Of a stretch of 64,000 nucleotides of DNA, positions 1-13,779 are shown in pieces. How positions within the stretch are numbered: the stretch's first letter is position 1; every line of letters begins with the position of its first letter. The notes below the pieces were generated by a model that saw only the letters and a program-made list of their open reading frames with translations, made no database searches and was not told the origin of the DNA. Source of the DNA: Xylaria sp. FL1777 (Eukaryota > Ascomycota > Sordariomycetes > Xylariales > Xylariaceae); contig MU400507.1 in assembly GCA_022578965.1 (NCBI GenBank), positions 62,001 through 126,000 of the forward strand. Reading direction: 5' to 3'. Made by a program: the position numbers and the translations under genes.

Positions 1-2029
1 GCTATAGTTTATTTATAACTTAGCGCTACTATTTATTAATAGCTTAAAAATAGGTTTATAAAATAAAGCATTTATTTTAAAGCTTAATAAAGCTAATAGC
101 TAAAGTAGCTAGTTTTTTTTATAGCAATATTTATTAAATAATAAATTATTTTTTGCTAATAAACTATTACTTTTTTTGCTGGATTTTTTTTATACTAGCT
201 TATTTACTTTATGGCAAACTATAAACGCTAGCTTATTAAGTTAATTGTTTATTTTTTAGCATATTTAGCTTAATATTGCAAGCTTTTAATTATTTAACTT
301 TTTAGCTAGTAGTATATTTAAAGCATAAAACAATACATAAAATAATATATAAAACAATATATAAAAATAATAGTTTGCTAAAGTATATATAATATATAGC
401 TAGCTTATATAAAATAACTTATTGTTTATTATATTTAGCATAAAATCTTTAATTAGCTTTTTTGAAAATTTTAATAAGCTTTAAATTAAACTTTTATTTT
501 AGTATAAAACTTTTAATAAAGCTATTATTTAAAAGCTTTGTAAGCAAACTATATAAAGATTAAAAGGTTATAAAATGTTGTTAGCTTAAAAGCTATATAT
601 AAAAAAACTATAATAATTTTGCAAAAATTTTTTAAATTTGCGTAATAACTTAAATAAAACTATTTTGCAAGTTTTTTTTACATTTTAGGAAATATATAAA
701 AAACTTAATTAATTAAGCTAATAAACTACTTAATTAAAGTATATAACTTTAAATATTGTTATTTTATTTAATTATGTTATTACATTAGTTTAGTTATATT
801 ATTATATTAATTAAGTTATATTATTATATTAATTTAATTATATTATTTTATTTAATTATGTTATTTTATTTAGTTAAGTTGTTTTATTTAGTTAAGTTAT
901 TTTATTTAGTTATATTGTTTTATTTAGTTATATTATAACATTAGTTTAATGGTATTATTATATTAGTTTAATTATATTATTATATTAATTTAATAATATT
1001 ATTATATTAGTTTAATTATATTGTTATATTAATATAATAATATTATTATATTAGTTTAGTTATATTTTTATATTAGTTTAGTTAATTAGTTATATTATTA
1101 TAATTTATACATATTTTCTTTAGTTAGCTAAGCTATTATAGCTATAATATAACTAAATAAGTTTTATTATATATATATATGTTCTTTTATATATTATTTT
1201 TTTATATATGCTATATGTTTATATTTTATTAGTTTTAACTTATTTATTAATACTTTATATATTTTACTTTATTATAAATACTTTATATAATAATACCTTT
1301 AATTGTACTTTTTATTATAAATAATAAATTAAGTTTAAAGTAAATTAAGTAATAAAGAATTATATATATATAATAAAGCATATATAGCTATTAAATTATA
1401 GTGAGTATATTTTTATTTTGCTTATGTTTTATTAGCTTATTTTTAATAAAAAGGTGCTATAAGTTAAAGTTAGTTTTAAAGTTTTAACTTTTTTAAAACT
1501 TGCTTAAATTGCTGTTTTATAAATTATTATAATTTGATTTTTATATAAATCTTTTTTTAGCAATAATTAATATATAAAAAAAGCTTTTAAGCTATGTTTT
1601 AAAGCTAACAAAGGTTAATAAGTATATAAAAAAGCTAACTTTATTAATTAACATAAAATATATTTTAATTATTATATTATATAAAGATATATTTAAGCTT
1701 ATTTAGTAAACTTATATATGCTAAAACAAACTAAGTTTATTAAATTTTAATATAAGTTAGGTTTTACTTTTATTATAACTAGATTTAAATATGCACTAAA
1801 ACTATTAATAGCATTTTTAACATATATTAATAATTAAGTAATTTTAATATTAATATATGCTAAAACTATAAAGTTATATTAGTTAATTATATTAAGTTTA
1901 TTATAAATAAAATATAATTAGCAATTATATAAAAAGCTATAACTATTAATTTAATTAATTAATATATAATGTAGCTACTATAATATAAAAGCTATAATAA
2001 TTAAGTGAGCTATTATATATGCTATAATT

Positions 2030-4130
2030 ATTAAAGGATTAAATATACTAAAAGATTAAATATAAAGCATTTAAGTGTATAAAAACTAAGGTTTATATAT
2101 TAAAGCCTTTTAAAGAATTAAGTATACTAAAGAATTAAAGCACTTAAATATACTAAAAATTATAGTTTATATACTAAAGCTTTTTAAAGTATAAATATAC
2201 TAAGGAATTAAAGCATTTAAGTGTACTAAAGACTTTAATATATAAATAATATACTAAAGCCTTTTAAAAGATTAAGTATAAAGCACTTAAGTGTACTAAA
2301 GATTATAGTTTATATATTAAAGCCTTTTAAAAAATTAAGTATACTAAGGAATTAAAGCACTTAAGTATACTAAAGATTTTAATATATAAGTAATAAATTA
2401 AAGCCTTTTAAAAAATTAAGTATAAAACACTTAAGTGTATTAAAAACTATAGTTTATATACTAAAGCTTTTTAAAAAATTAAGTATATTAAAGGTTTACA
2501 TATATTAAAAAATTAAATATAAAGTACTTATTTATACTTTGTAGTATTATTAGCAAAATATAACAAAGTTTTAAAAATATTTAAATAAATGTTTATAATT
2601 AGCATTTATAGCTATAATAACAAGCTAGCTACTTATTACTAAAATTTAGTTTATAACTAATTTTCTTTATAAATAGGTTTTATAAAACTATAATTTAAAA
2701 GGCAATAATACATTATAAAAAATATAAAAAGTTTTAATAGCTATACATTTATTAGTTAATTATATAAGCTATAAACCTAATAAGTGTTAATAACTAAGTT
2801 TAATGTAACTTAATTAGCAAGCTATAATAATTACTAAAATAATAGCATAAATATTTATTAATTAATTATAAAAAGTGCTAAAATAACTAAGTTTACTTTA
2901 AATATAAAAGCTTATAAAAAGTAATAATAACTTAAAAATACTAAAAAATTAAGTATATTAAAGAATTAAATATACTAAAGAATTAAGTATACTAAAGGAT
3001 TAAATATACTAAAAAATTAAGTATACTAAAGAATTAAATATACTAAGGGATTAAGTATACTAAAGGATTAAATATATTAAAGGATTAAGTATACTAAAAA
3101 ATTAAGCTTTTAAAGATATTTAAATAAATGTTTATATAATTTATTTATAAATACGTTTTATAAAAAGTTATAATTTAAAAAGCAATAATATATTATAAAA
3201 AATATAAAAAGTTTTAGTAGTTATATATTTATTAATTAATAGTATTATAAACTTTTAAGATTATTAAAATAAAAGTGCTAAAATAACAAAGTTTAATACA
3301 CTTAATAAATAAATAATAATGTAAGCATTTATTAATTAATTATAAAAAGTCTTAATTTAATTTAATATATGCTAAAACTATAAACTAACTAATTAATCCC
3401 TTTATAAATAAGTTTAGTAAATTTTGCATAAAAGGTTTTATACGTAATTTAAAAAAAAACAATATATTATAAGCAATTAATAATATATTATTAACTATTG
3501 TTTAAAAATAAAGCAAAACTTTATAAGTATTACTTATTAAAAAATAAAAAGTTTTAATAACTGTTTATTTATTAATAAATTATATAGCTAAAATATTTAA
3601 GTTTAATAATATATTTAACTAGTTTAATAATTAATTAAGTATAAAAACATTTATTAGTTAATTAAATATATAAGCATTTATTAGTTAATTATAAAAACTA
3701 TAAACTAAGCATTAAAAAGTGCTAAAATAACTAGGTTTAATGTTAATTATATAAGCTATAAACATTTATTAGTTAATTATATAAACTATGCTAAAAATGC
3801 TAAAACATATAAAAACATTTAAAAAATAGTATATATTACTAATTAATAATGTAAGCATTTATTAGTTAACTATGTAAGCTATACTAAAAGTGCTAAAATA
3901 TATAAAAGCATTATTAATTAATAGCATAAACATTTATTAGTTAATTATATAAAGTATATTACTTAAGTATTATATAAAAGTGCTAAAATAATTAAGTTTA
4001 AATGTTTATTAATTAATTATATAAATATTTACTAGTTAATTATATAAGCTATAAACTAAGCATTAAAAATGCTAAAATAATAAAGTTATAATAGTTAATT
4101 ATAAGTATTTATATATTATAAATATTAGTT
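2030..4130 (+). repeat. AT-rich satellite arrays inside the left arm
   Basis: Two satellite families are visible. The first (about 2,030-2,560 and 2,940-3,110) has short units like TTAAGTATACTAAAGGA, organised at 2,030-2,560 into higher-order units of roughly 100 bp. The second (about 3,200-4,130) repeats AGTTAATTATATAAGC, GCATTTATTAGTTAAT and AAGTGCTAAAATAACTAAG. Both recur in inverse orientation at 35,080-37,150. The second family also recurs in direct orientation at 57,000-58,255, where less mutated monomers survive. Confidence 0.8.
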
Positions 4131-4937
4131 AATAATGGGTTTTTAGCATAAATAATTATTAGTTTATTAAAGCTTAATATATATAAAGTTAATTAAAATT
4201 AAGTAATTTTAATCTAGTGGCTATTTATAGCTAAATATTATTTATAATAAATAAAAACAAAAAAACAATTTATTTGTTTTAATAATTGCATATTTATTTT
4301 ATTAAAGCTTTTTAAAAAACAAGTTTAAAGCAATTAACAAGTATTAATAGTAATATTAACGCATTAAAAGCTTTTAAAAAAATAGCTTAAGCTTGTTTAT
4401 TTATATAACTATTTATTTAGCAAATAATGTTAATTTTAATACTAGATTTATTAGTTTGTTTTTTATTTTTAAAGATATTATTAGCTTTTATTATTTATTA
4501 TTAGCTTATTAGCGTATAATATTAACTTTTAAAAATTTTATAAAAGCTAGTATTTTTTTTGTACTAAAAATAAAAAATATAAAAACATAATATCTTTAGT
4601 TAAATATAATAATTAAAGTAATTATATATGTTTTATAGCTAGTAGTTAGTTATAAAATTAGCTATAGCTAATAAAACTAATATATAAACTATTTATTGCT
4701 TTTATTATTATTACTTTTATTTTTTTTACTTTTATTTTTTACTTTTTATTTTTTATTTTAACTAATATTACTTTTAAAATAGTTTTACTTTAGTTTATAT
4801 TTTAGCTTTTTATATGCTATATATACTTTATTAACTTTATAATTGTTTAGCGCTTATAAGCCTTTATTTTTATTACTTTAGTTTTTTAAACACTTTTTTG
4901 CTTTTAATATATTATAGCTTTATTTATCTTAAGTGCC

Positions 4938-5069
4938 TTAGACTAAAAACATAGAACAGCAAGCTACGTTTGCTGCAAGCCATAATTTACCCCTTTCGAA
5001 GGCTCGTATAGATATATCTATAAGTCTATGGCCTACGTTTTATATATTCTAGTTTAAGGCACCTTTGTT
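4938..5069. mobile_element. MITE-like 130 bp element with little RIP
   Basis: A short unit with terminal inverted repeats: AGTGCCTTAGACTAAAA at the left and TTCTAGTTTAAGGCACCT at the right. Its interior has much more G and C than its surroundings, including CCCCTTTCGAAGGCTCG. The ends match the right terminus near 10,895-10,913. Units this small can escape RIP, or the insertion is young. It may instead be the intact 5' end of the larger insertion. Confidence 0.6.
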
Positions 5070-8000
5070 AATTTTTAAGCTAGGGTTTACTTTGTATACA
5101 TATATATACTACTTATACCTATAAACTATTTGCTAATAAAACCTAAAAATAACAATTATAATATTGCTTAAAGCTTTTTATAGTAATACTTATACTTAGC
5201 GCTAACTTTATAATTAAAATACTTTATTATATTATAATGTTTTAAGCTTAAATAGTTAAAAGTTAAGCTTTATTTGTTAATTTATTAACTAGTATTATTT
5301 TTTTACTTTATTATAAAACTGCAAACTTTTAATAATTTTAGCTTTAGCTTAATTAATAATTACTTTTTAGAAAAACTAATAGCTTTAAAACTCTTAAAAT
5401 TTATTAAAAAGCTTAGCAAACTAAATAAACTAATTAGTAATGCAGTATTAAAGCATTTACTTAATAATTATATTTAATATTTTATATAGTATATTTTATT
5501 GCAATTAAAATATAACTAATAGCACATATTAAAATATAACTTTATATAAGCTATTACTAATGCTATTTTAAATTATTATTAATTTAACAAATTATATAAG
5601 CTTAAGCTTAAAGCTAAACAAGTTAAGTTAATTTAGCATATAATATTTTGTTATAGTAATACTATATTAATAGCTTAAATTAATTATAAAAAAAGCATTA
5701 TATTATAAATTATTTTAGTTATTATATAAAGTATAATAACTTTGTAGTTATGCTTATTAAAACAATTAAAATATAATTAGTTTAATTTAATTGCTTAAAT
5801 TTTTAATACTTATTTATTATTAATAATAAATAATATAACAAAAGTTAATTAGTATTATATAAGTAGTTATAAAAGTATGTTTTTATTATTTAATAAAATA
5901 ATATTATATAAGCTAAATTAGCTTTAAAACGCTTTATATATATTATTTTTAGGCTTAAATAAGCTACTTAAAAACATTTTATTAACTTGCTTTATAACTT
6001 TTTGTTTAACTAAAAAATTACGTTTATAGCTATTAATAAGCTTTATATAGTTTATTAATAAAAAGATTTTCGGATTGCATACTTTAATATATATTATATA
6101 AAAGCATTAGTTTTATAAAATATACTATAGTTTAGCTATATTACTACATTAAGCTTAAACGCTTAAAAGTTTATATTATTTAAAGCTAAATTTTAATAGC
6201 AAAATACTTATTTAAAAGAACTACAATTTGTTTGTACTTTAGTTAATTAGCTTAATATATTTTTTATTGTTTATTTTATAAAAAAAGGTATTATTATAAA
6301 AAATTACTAGCAATTAAGTTTTTTAATTAGTAAAACATAGCATAATATAGCACACTTAATTTTTAAAACTATTGTTTTTATAAATAGCAAAAAAAAGCTT
6401 ATTGCTATATGCTATTTTTTAATAATATAGCTTTAAAAATTAAAGTTTACTTTAATTAAAATAAAGCGCTTTATTTAGAAATATAATATAAATATATGTT
6501 TTAATAACTAATAGCAGTTATATAATAAATTTATAAAGCTAAACTTTTTTTATTAAATTATGTTTGTTATTATAGCTTTTAAAATAAAAATAAATATTTA
6601 TAATATAATATATATTGTTTAGTTTAGCTTTATTGCTTTTAAAAACCTTTTAAACTTATTACAAAGGTTTAGCTAAGCTATTTAAAATAGTATAACATAA
6701 AAAACAGCATTCTTTTTTGCTTTCTATTAATATTTCGATTTATTAAAAGCGCAAAAAGTTAAGCTTTTTAAACTAAAGCATAAAAAAAAGCTACTAAAAA
6801 ACAATTAAAATAATTTATGTTTTATAATAAACATAAGCAATAATGCATTAAAAAGCTTAATGTTTAGCTATATATAGTTTATATTATTAAACTATTAATT
6901 AATTATAATTAATAAGCTTAAAAATAAAAATAGTTTAATAGTTAACTTTAAACTAAAATAGTTTAAGCTAATTAAGCTTGCTAAATAAACTAAAGCTAAA
7001 CTAAAGTTTAAAAACAAGCTATAAGCTATTTAACTAAGCATATATAAGTTTATAAATATAAAATGCTTTAAAAAGTATACTTTATAGTTTTTATAGCAAC
7101 TAAATAATAAAGATCTTAAAAAGCAAAAAAATATATAATAAAAAGTATGCTATAATTTATATTATTATAATTTTAGCTAATTATTAAAGTTACTGCTAAA
7201 AATATGCTAGCAATTTACGCTTTAAAAAAAAATTATTTTTTAGTTTTTATAGCAAAAGCTTTAAAAATTTTGCATAAAACATTTTGCAAACTTATATTAA
7301 TACTTAAATTTTACTATTAATAATATAGCAAAATATTTTATATTAAAAAAAGTTTAGTAATATATTATTGCTATATTTAACAAAGTAATTAATATAAATA
7401 CTATATTTTTTTTAGTTTATAATGCTATAAAAATATTTAAATAAAATAAATAAAAAAAATATAGCTATGTTTTATATGCTAAGCTTTTTATAATATATTA
7501 GTATGCTTTTAATAAGTATACTAAGCATTTTGCAAATAAAGCATAAATTAAAAATACTATTAAAAATATACTTTGTTTAACTTTAAAATTAATACTAAAA
7601 ATGCAAACAAAGCAACAGTTAAATATTTATTAAACGCTTAATATATAGTTAAGCTAATTAGCTTTACGCTTAATAATAGCTATAACTTTTATTTTGTTAT
7701 TTTTAGCAGAACTAACTATAATTATATTACTTTTAAATGCTTTTTTTATATATATAAATGTATTGCTAGCTATAAATTTATTAGTACAATTTAAACTATT
7801 AAAGCATAATAAAAAATTATTAACAAATAATAGTTTTAAAAAGCCAAAAAAAAAGCAAAAAAAATAAAACGTATATAATATTTTACGCTAATTTATATTT
7901 AGCTATAATTCTTTAGTTTTTTTTTTTTCTTTTTTTGCTTTTTTATAATTAAAGGTATATAACTGCTATTTTTTATTACTTTTAATAAATAGCTTATTTT

Positions 8001-10915
8001 TATTAGCTAAATTTAGTATGTTTTACTATATTAAAACTTTAGTTAATTAAACAACCTTAGTGTTAAACTTATTAATTTTAATATTAACAAATTATTGCTT
8101 TTTTTTTATTAACAGATTTAGCGCATTAAAAGAATTATATAACGTAATATAGCTATTAATACGTTTTTTAGTATTATTATTAATATATATTTTATAAGCA
8201 TATTTAATAATATTTTAATTAATAAAAAAAAAAGTATACTACTTATTTTAATATGTTTAAAAGAACTATTTTATATTACTACGAATTAAAGCAATATAAA
8301 AGCTTATAATAACTAATTAATTAAATATAATAAAAATATCCCGCATAAAGTTTTTATTATTTTTTATATTAATTATAAAAGCATTATTAATATGCTTTAA
8401 AGCTAAATTAATAGCTTTTTATTTGCTTTTAGCTATAATATATTAAATAAAGCTTAACTGCAGTATTTTTATTACAAGTTCTAGTTTTATAACATTAAAA
8501 TAAAATAACTAAACAAAATATAACATTTTTAGTTTATAATTATTAAACTTTTTTTTATAAAAAAAAATAAAAAAATAAAAAATAATTTAACGTAACACTT
8601 TATAATTACTAAGCTAAACTATTATAGTTATTATAAATAAATATTTTATAATATTTATATATTAATAATAGCTTTAAAACTTAATATTAATTAATTTGCT
8701 TTTGTTTTAAGTATATTTTTTTATTTAACTTGCATATTTTAATTATTAAAACTATAAAGCTGCAATTTTTTACTTAAGTAATATAAAATCTATGCTTTTT
8801 AATGCTATTTAAATATAATTTAATTAAACTTTATTAAAAAATAGTATACTAAATTTAACTAAGTTATAAATTAAAAACGCTAAAATATAAGCATAAAACT
8901 TATTATATAATAATAATAAAGCTTAATAGTATTAAACTTTATTTTTTTTAATATATTGCTTGCAACTAAAAAATTATATGTTATGTTTTATAAAAAAATT
9001 TTAAAAAGTCCAAAAAATTAATTAAATAAAATTTAACACAATATAAAAAAAAGCTAATATAAAAAGCATTTATTATTTATAATTATATATATTACTTACT
9101 TTTATTTAAGTAGTTATTATAGCTTAAATAAAAAATATAATTTTTTAATTTTTATATATTATTGCAAGTTGTTTATTATAGTTTTAATAATTTAAAATAA
9201 TATAAAATAAAATATTATAAATTTAATATACTTTAAATATTTTTTCTTTGTTTTTATAAATAGCAAAAGTTTATAAAATATAGCTAACGTTATTTTGTAG
9301 TTATGCAATGTTTAAAAATAAAACAAACTTTTTTAAATATAATAATTTAAATAAAAAACAAACAATATAAACTAATAAATAATTAGTTGTTTTATTTATA
9401 TAAACTAAAGTTAGCATTAAATAAAAAAAAAGCCATTTTTTTTTAAAAAAAGTAATAGTATATTATTATAACTATATAAATAAGCTAAGCATATTTAAAC
9501 TAGCAATTATAAAACAGTTAGTTAAATTTTGCATAATATTTTTATAACTTATATTAAAATTTTAAACATTATTTTTAAAGTTAAAATTATTATATATAAA
9601 TATAGCACTTAAGTTATAAGCAATATATTTTAAGTTAAGTTATATATTTATTAATTTAAGTACTAAAACATTAATTAATTAACTATTATATATATAATTT
9701 TATTTAACTATTTTATTTAGCTGTTTTAAAATAAACTTATAGCTAATATATATTTTAAATTAAACAAAAGTATTAATTACTTAAGTTTATGTTTTATTAT
9801 TATAAAAGTAAATATTAATAAATTATTATAAAAAATTGCTTATTAAAAATATATATATATTTAATAATAAAGCTATAATTATATATGTTTTAGCAATATA
9901 AAAAAACAATATATTAGCTTTAGTTATGTTATAAAATTTATGCCTAGTTTGTTAATTTGTAAAAATACTTAAAAAAAAAGCAATAAAACATAAAAATACG
10001 TTTTAAATTTAAAACTAAAAAAAACAAAGTAACCTTTTAATTTATTACATATTATAAACATTTTTAACTTAGCAAAGCTTTTTACTAAAAGCTTTAAATG
10101 CTTTAGAATTAAATTTAATAAAAGCTAGTTATTTAAATAAAATAAAAAGCTTGTTTTAAAATATAAAAATATTAATAATATTATAATTTGCATTATTTTT
10201 TTTAAATTTTATTTAAATATTAGCTTTTTAAAAATACTATTAAACTTTAGAGTTTTTTAATACGTTAACTATTTTATGCATTTATAGCTTTAATTAATTA
10301 CTAGTTATAATTTATAATAAAAGCTATTTTTTTAAAAACTAATAAAAATTATAGCTTTAATTATAATTATAATGCTAGTATTTTTACGTATTTATTATAA
10401 TTTATTATTAGCATACAAAATCAGATTTTTTATTTAAATTATTGCTTTTATAATTAAAATTATTTTTAAAATTAAAAGCAATAAAAGTAGTATTAAAAAA
10501 ATCAGTTAATTTAAATATAAAAAGTAGCATAAACGTTAATATAATAAACTATACAAGCAAGCAAAGTAATCGCAAAAAAAACAATAGTAAAAAAAACAAT
10601 ATTTTAGTTAAAAAATCCATAGTATATAATATAACAAAAACCAAGCGTTAAAAAAATACAAAAAAAATATAACTATATATAAAATACAATAATTAATTAA
10701 TTAAGTATAACTTTAAACAGATTTAAAGTTGCTGCGTAAATAAATCATAGTTTATTGTTTTTTAAATAAAAACGTAAGCAGAAAAATTAACATAGTTGCT
10801 TTAAACCAAAATTCCAAGTTTGTGTTAAAAGGGGTAAAAAAGGTTATAATTAGTGAAAAAGTAATATAGCTAAAGAAATACAAACGCAAAAACTATTTTA
10901 GTTTAAAGCACCTAA
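4938..10915. mobile_element. Nested insertion of about 6 kb with short terminal inverted repeats, RIP-degenerated
   Basis: The segment is absent from the other copy of the arm, where the flanks at about 4,930 and 10,920 correspond to positions only about 100 bp apart (near 34,150-34,260). The left end reads AGTGCCTTAGACTAAAA. The right end, read on the minus strand, is AGGTGCTTTAAACTAAAA, so the ends form imperfect terminal inverted repeats of about 18 bp. The interior is heavily AT-rich and no transposase could be read. This fits a class II DNA transposon inserted into the older repeat and then mutated. The exact target-site duplication is not clear; a TTA/TAA target is possible. Confidence 0.6.
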
Positions 10916-11701
10916 AATAAAGCTTTATTAATTTTACAATTATTTAATATATGCAAACTTTATAATTTTATTTTATTATAATAGTTACTTTAGTATATTA
11001 TGCTATTATTTTTAGCATATATACTATAAAAGCTAATTATTAATACTTAATATATAATAAGATCTTTTATAGTAAAGATTTTATAATGCTTTAAGTTATA
11101 TGCTTAGTATTATAATAATAATTTTAAGGAATTATTATAGCTAAAACAATAAAATATATTACTTAAAACTTTTATATTAAAGCAATTAAATAAAAGTTTT
11201 ATATTATAAGTTTTGCTTTAAAATTAAACAATATATATTAAAATAATAACTATTATAACATATAATAAATATATTAAAATGTTTATTAAAAATGTAGCTA
11301 TAATTTTAATGCTAATAATTAAAGCATAAAAAGCTAAAAACTAAACTAAAAACTAAACAAAAAATAATAAAAAAATATATATATATTATTAAAGTTAAAA
11401 GCTTATTATTTATTTTAGTTGTTAATTTATTTTATTAATAAACATATAATAACTTTAAATAAATATACTATATAAAACTTTATTTGGTATATTTGCTTGT
11501 ATATATATGTTTTCTTTTTTTATATTTATAAAAATATATAAACGCAGAAAATATATAAATGCAAAAAATATATATTTGCGTGTTTTATATTTACATGTTT
11601 TATTAGCATGCATATCTTAACTTAAACTATTCCTAAAACATGTTTTAAGAGCTAAAACTTCTTTTAAAATAGCAAATTAAGACTTTAGTGTGTTCGATAT
11701 A

Positions 11702-12517
11702 AAGGTATAGATCCTAGTACCTACTAAAATGATGTTGCGGATTTATAGCTATTCAGGCAACATGTCATGTTGGTATTTAAAGTTATTTTCGAAAGATAAA
11801 GTGATTCGTAAGAAAAAGCGCTTAGATATCTACCTGAATAGTTCGAGTGAGCCGTTCCTATTCCGTTATACGACGTTCCTATGAGATGTTTTACAACACA
11901 GCCCAACTGTAGGCAATAAGCGTCATATTTGTTCAATACATATCACCTGCCAGATCTAGTATACGCCACAGGTAGTCCACGACTAATGTTATGACGTCTG
12001 GATGCCCTTGTTTGGATCGTGATAATTACGAGGGGTGGTGCCGTGCATCCCCGATTTGGAACAGTCTTGTGGACTGCCCGTCCGTTTTAGGCCATGGATA
12101 CAGCGCACTTTACCCTTTAGCGACAAGTTCATCTGCACGTTGAAAACCGAACCGCGTAAATCAGATGAGAGAGCAGACCCAAGCCCTATCAGATCTCTGT
12201 GCTCAAGAGATGGCCAGTGAGGAGGTTTGGTATCAGGGCTTTAAATGCTCATCCCACCTTGCCAACAATACGAGCCTGTTATTGGGTGCTATTTTGAGGA
12301 GTGACCAATGAGAAGCCCTCTTCTTCCACCCCGGCCAGATATGCCGAGGTTAATCGCCGACTTAATAAGGCACCCTGCCCTTGCTTCCAAGTTCTTTTCG
12401 TATCCAGGATGTAGACTACAATGTACGCAGTAGGCTACCGTATACGCATTGAGCACCTGAGTATCTGACCCTTTTGGACCTATCAGCATATACCATCGAA
12501 ATCAGTATTGTTGGGGG

Positions 12518-12548
<31 letters not shown>

Positions 12549-13779
12549 TAAATCTCACACGTTCAAATAAGAAGATATTTGGTCATAGTGTTGAGGTCTA
12601 GTATGTGGCTAATTTAGCTTCTAGTATATTGTTTTCTTTGTCACAGCAATTGAACTGTGTGTGCTCTGATCACGCCCCAAAACATCGTATCTTAAAATCG
12701 GCGGCTATACAAAAAACAGATTGTATCGAATCAACTTAGATGTGCGCCCTGCTTTTTGATAGTGTCGCGATTAGCGATCAAGTGGTATTTCGACCTACGA
12801 TAGTACGGGAAGCAGTCTTGGTCTCGTACCAGCAGATAATTCCAACACCAACACGCTTTGTGTAAGTGCTAATACTTTCCAGGTACGTATTCTTATATTT
12901 ATTTAGAACGTGAGCAGGAGATTGGGGACCTATGTATTCCCAGCTTAACAACGGACATTTCGATATAATAGGTATGAAAAGCGAAGGCTACAACCTGTAC
13001 CTACATACCTATTCATCTGAAATGTTACCTTAGCTAGTGAGTTGGTACTCAGGTACCCACCATACCAAGGTACTGTACAGTACTCAGTACGCCGCAAGCA
13101 GCTCAGCAATCATCAGCCACCAATAGAAGGCGTACCCCACCACTCACTTTTCCGCCCCACCATGCGGCGCCACCAATTAGAAGCCGCAGCCTGGCAAGAC
13201 AGCGCACTAGTGCAAGTGTGGCCTGTTGCCTCCGCCTCTTTCCCATGCCACCCACGCCTCAAAATATCCTGGTCCTTTCTCTGTTCCCACCTTTTTGCAC
13301 CACCACAGTTGACGTCCCCCCAAGCACTTTTTCCCTCTGCTCATCCACAACCCATCATTCCTCTGCGGCTCAGTCACTACTCCTCGTCGCCCGGTTTACA
13401 CCAGCCTCCATTGACACCGAACTCAGTGCGCGGCGCCTACCGCCCTGATTTCTCACCATTTTGATTTGAGAAAATAGCGATTGAAGCAGTCGACTGGCCA
13501 GGCGGATGAAATTTGTAATAAATTGACTAAAAAAAAAAAAGAACAAAACAGAAAAGCATAGACGAGTTTCCTGGCTTTTCAACGCGACATCACGATCCGC
13601 ATCACAACAACACCATCGTGACAGCCACCGTCTTCAGCCACACATCCAGCCTTATCGCCTCAACGTTTAACGATGCGTTATTGATGCGGCGGCTTCATTC
13701 GCTTCGTGTTCTCGATTGTATTGGATAAATTATTGTAGCGCGCCCAAATCGCACCGTTGATTGTCCGTTTCCCGCAGTC
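11702..13779. other. Island edge and upstream region of the C2H2 gene, no gene recognised
   Basis: Base composition becomes normal immediately after 11,701. The small ORFs here show no family features. From about 13,100 to 13,779 the + strand is pyrimidine-rich and probably holds the promoter and 5' UTR of the zinc-finger gene. An A-run lies at about 13,530. Confidence 0.5.
12518..12547. repeat. T23A7 homopolymer junction
   Basis: A run of 23 T is followed directly by 7 A. It may act as a nucleosome-depleting poly(dA:dT) tract or mark an old poly(A)-tailed insertion; neither can be shown from sequence. Confidence 0.9.

Larger units (their letters stand above)
1..11701 (+). repeat. Left inverted-repeat arm, RIP-degenerated AT-rich element copy
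   Basis: Extremely AT-rich DNA without credible genes. Read as reverse complement, positions 1-4,937 match about 34,250-39,186, and about 10,916-11,701 match 33,317 to about 34,200. The shared order runs from the end sequence at 11,701 (ending in a TTCGATATA-like motif) inward to position 1. The homology is broken in this arm by the insertion at 4,938 to about 10,915. The copy continues beyond the window start. TpA richness, loss of long ORFs and C/T or G/A differences between the copies fit repeat-induced point mutation. The type of ancestral element was not recognised. Confidence 0.85.
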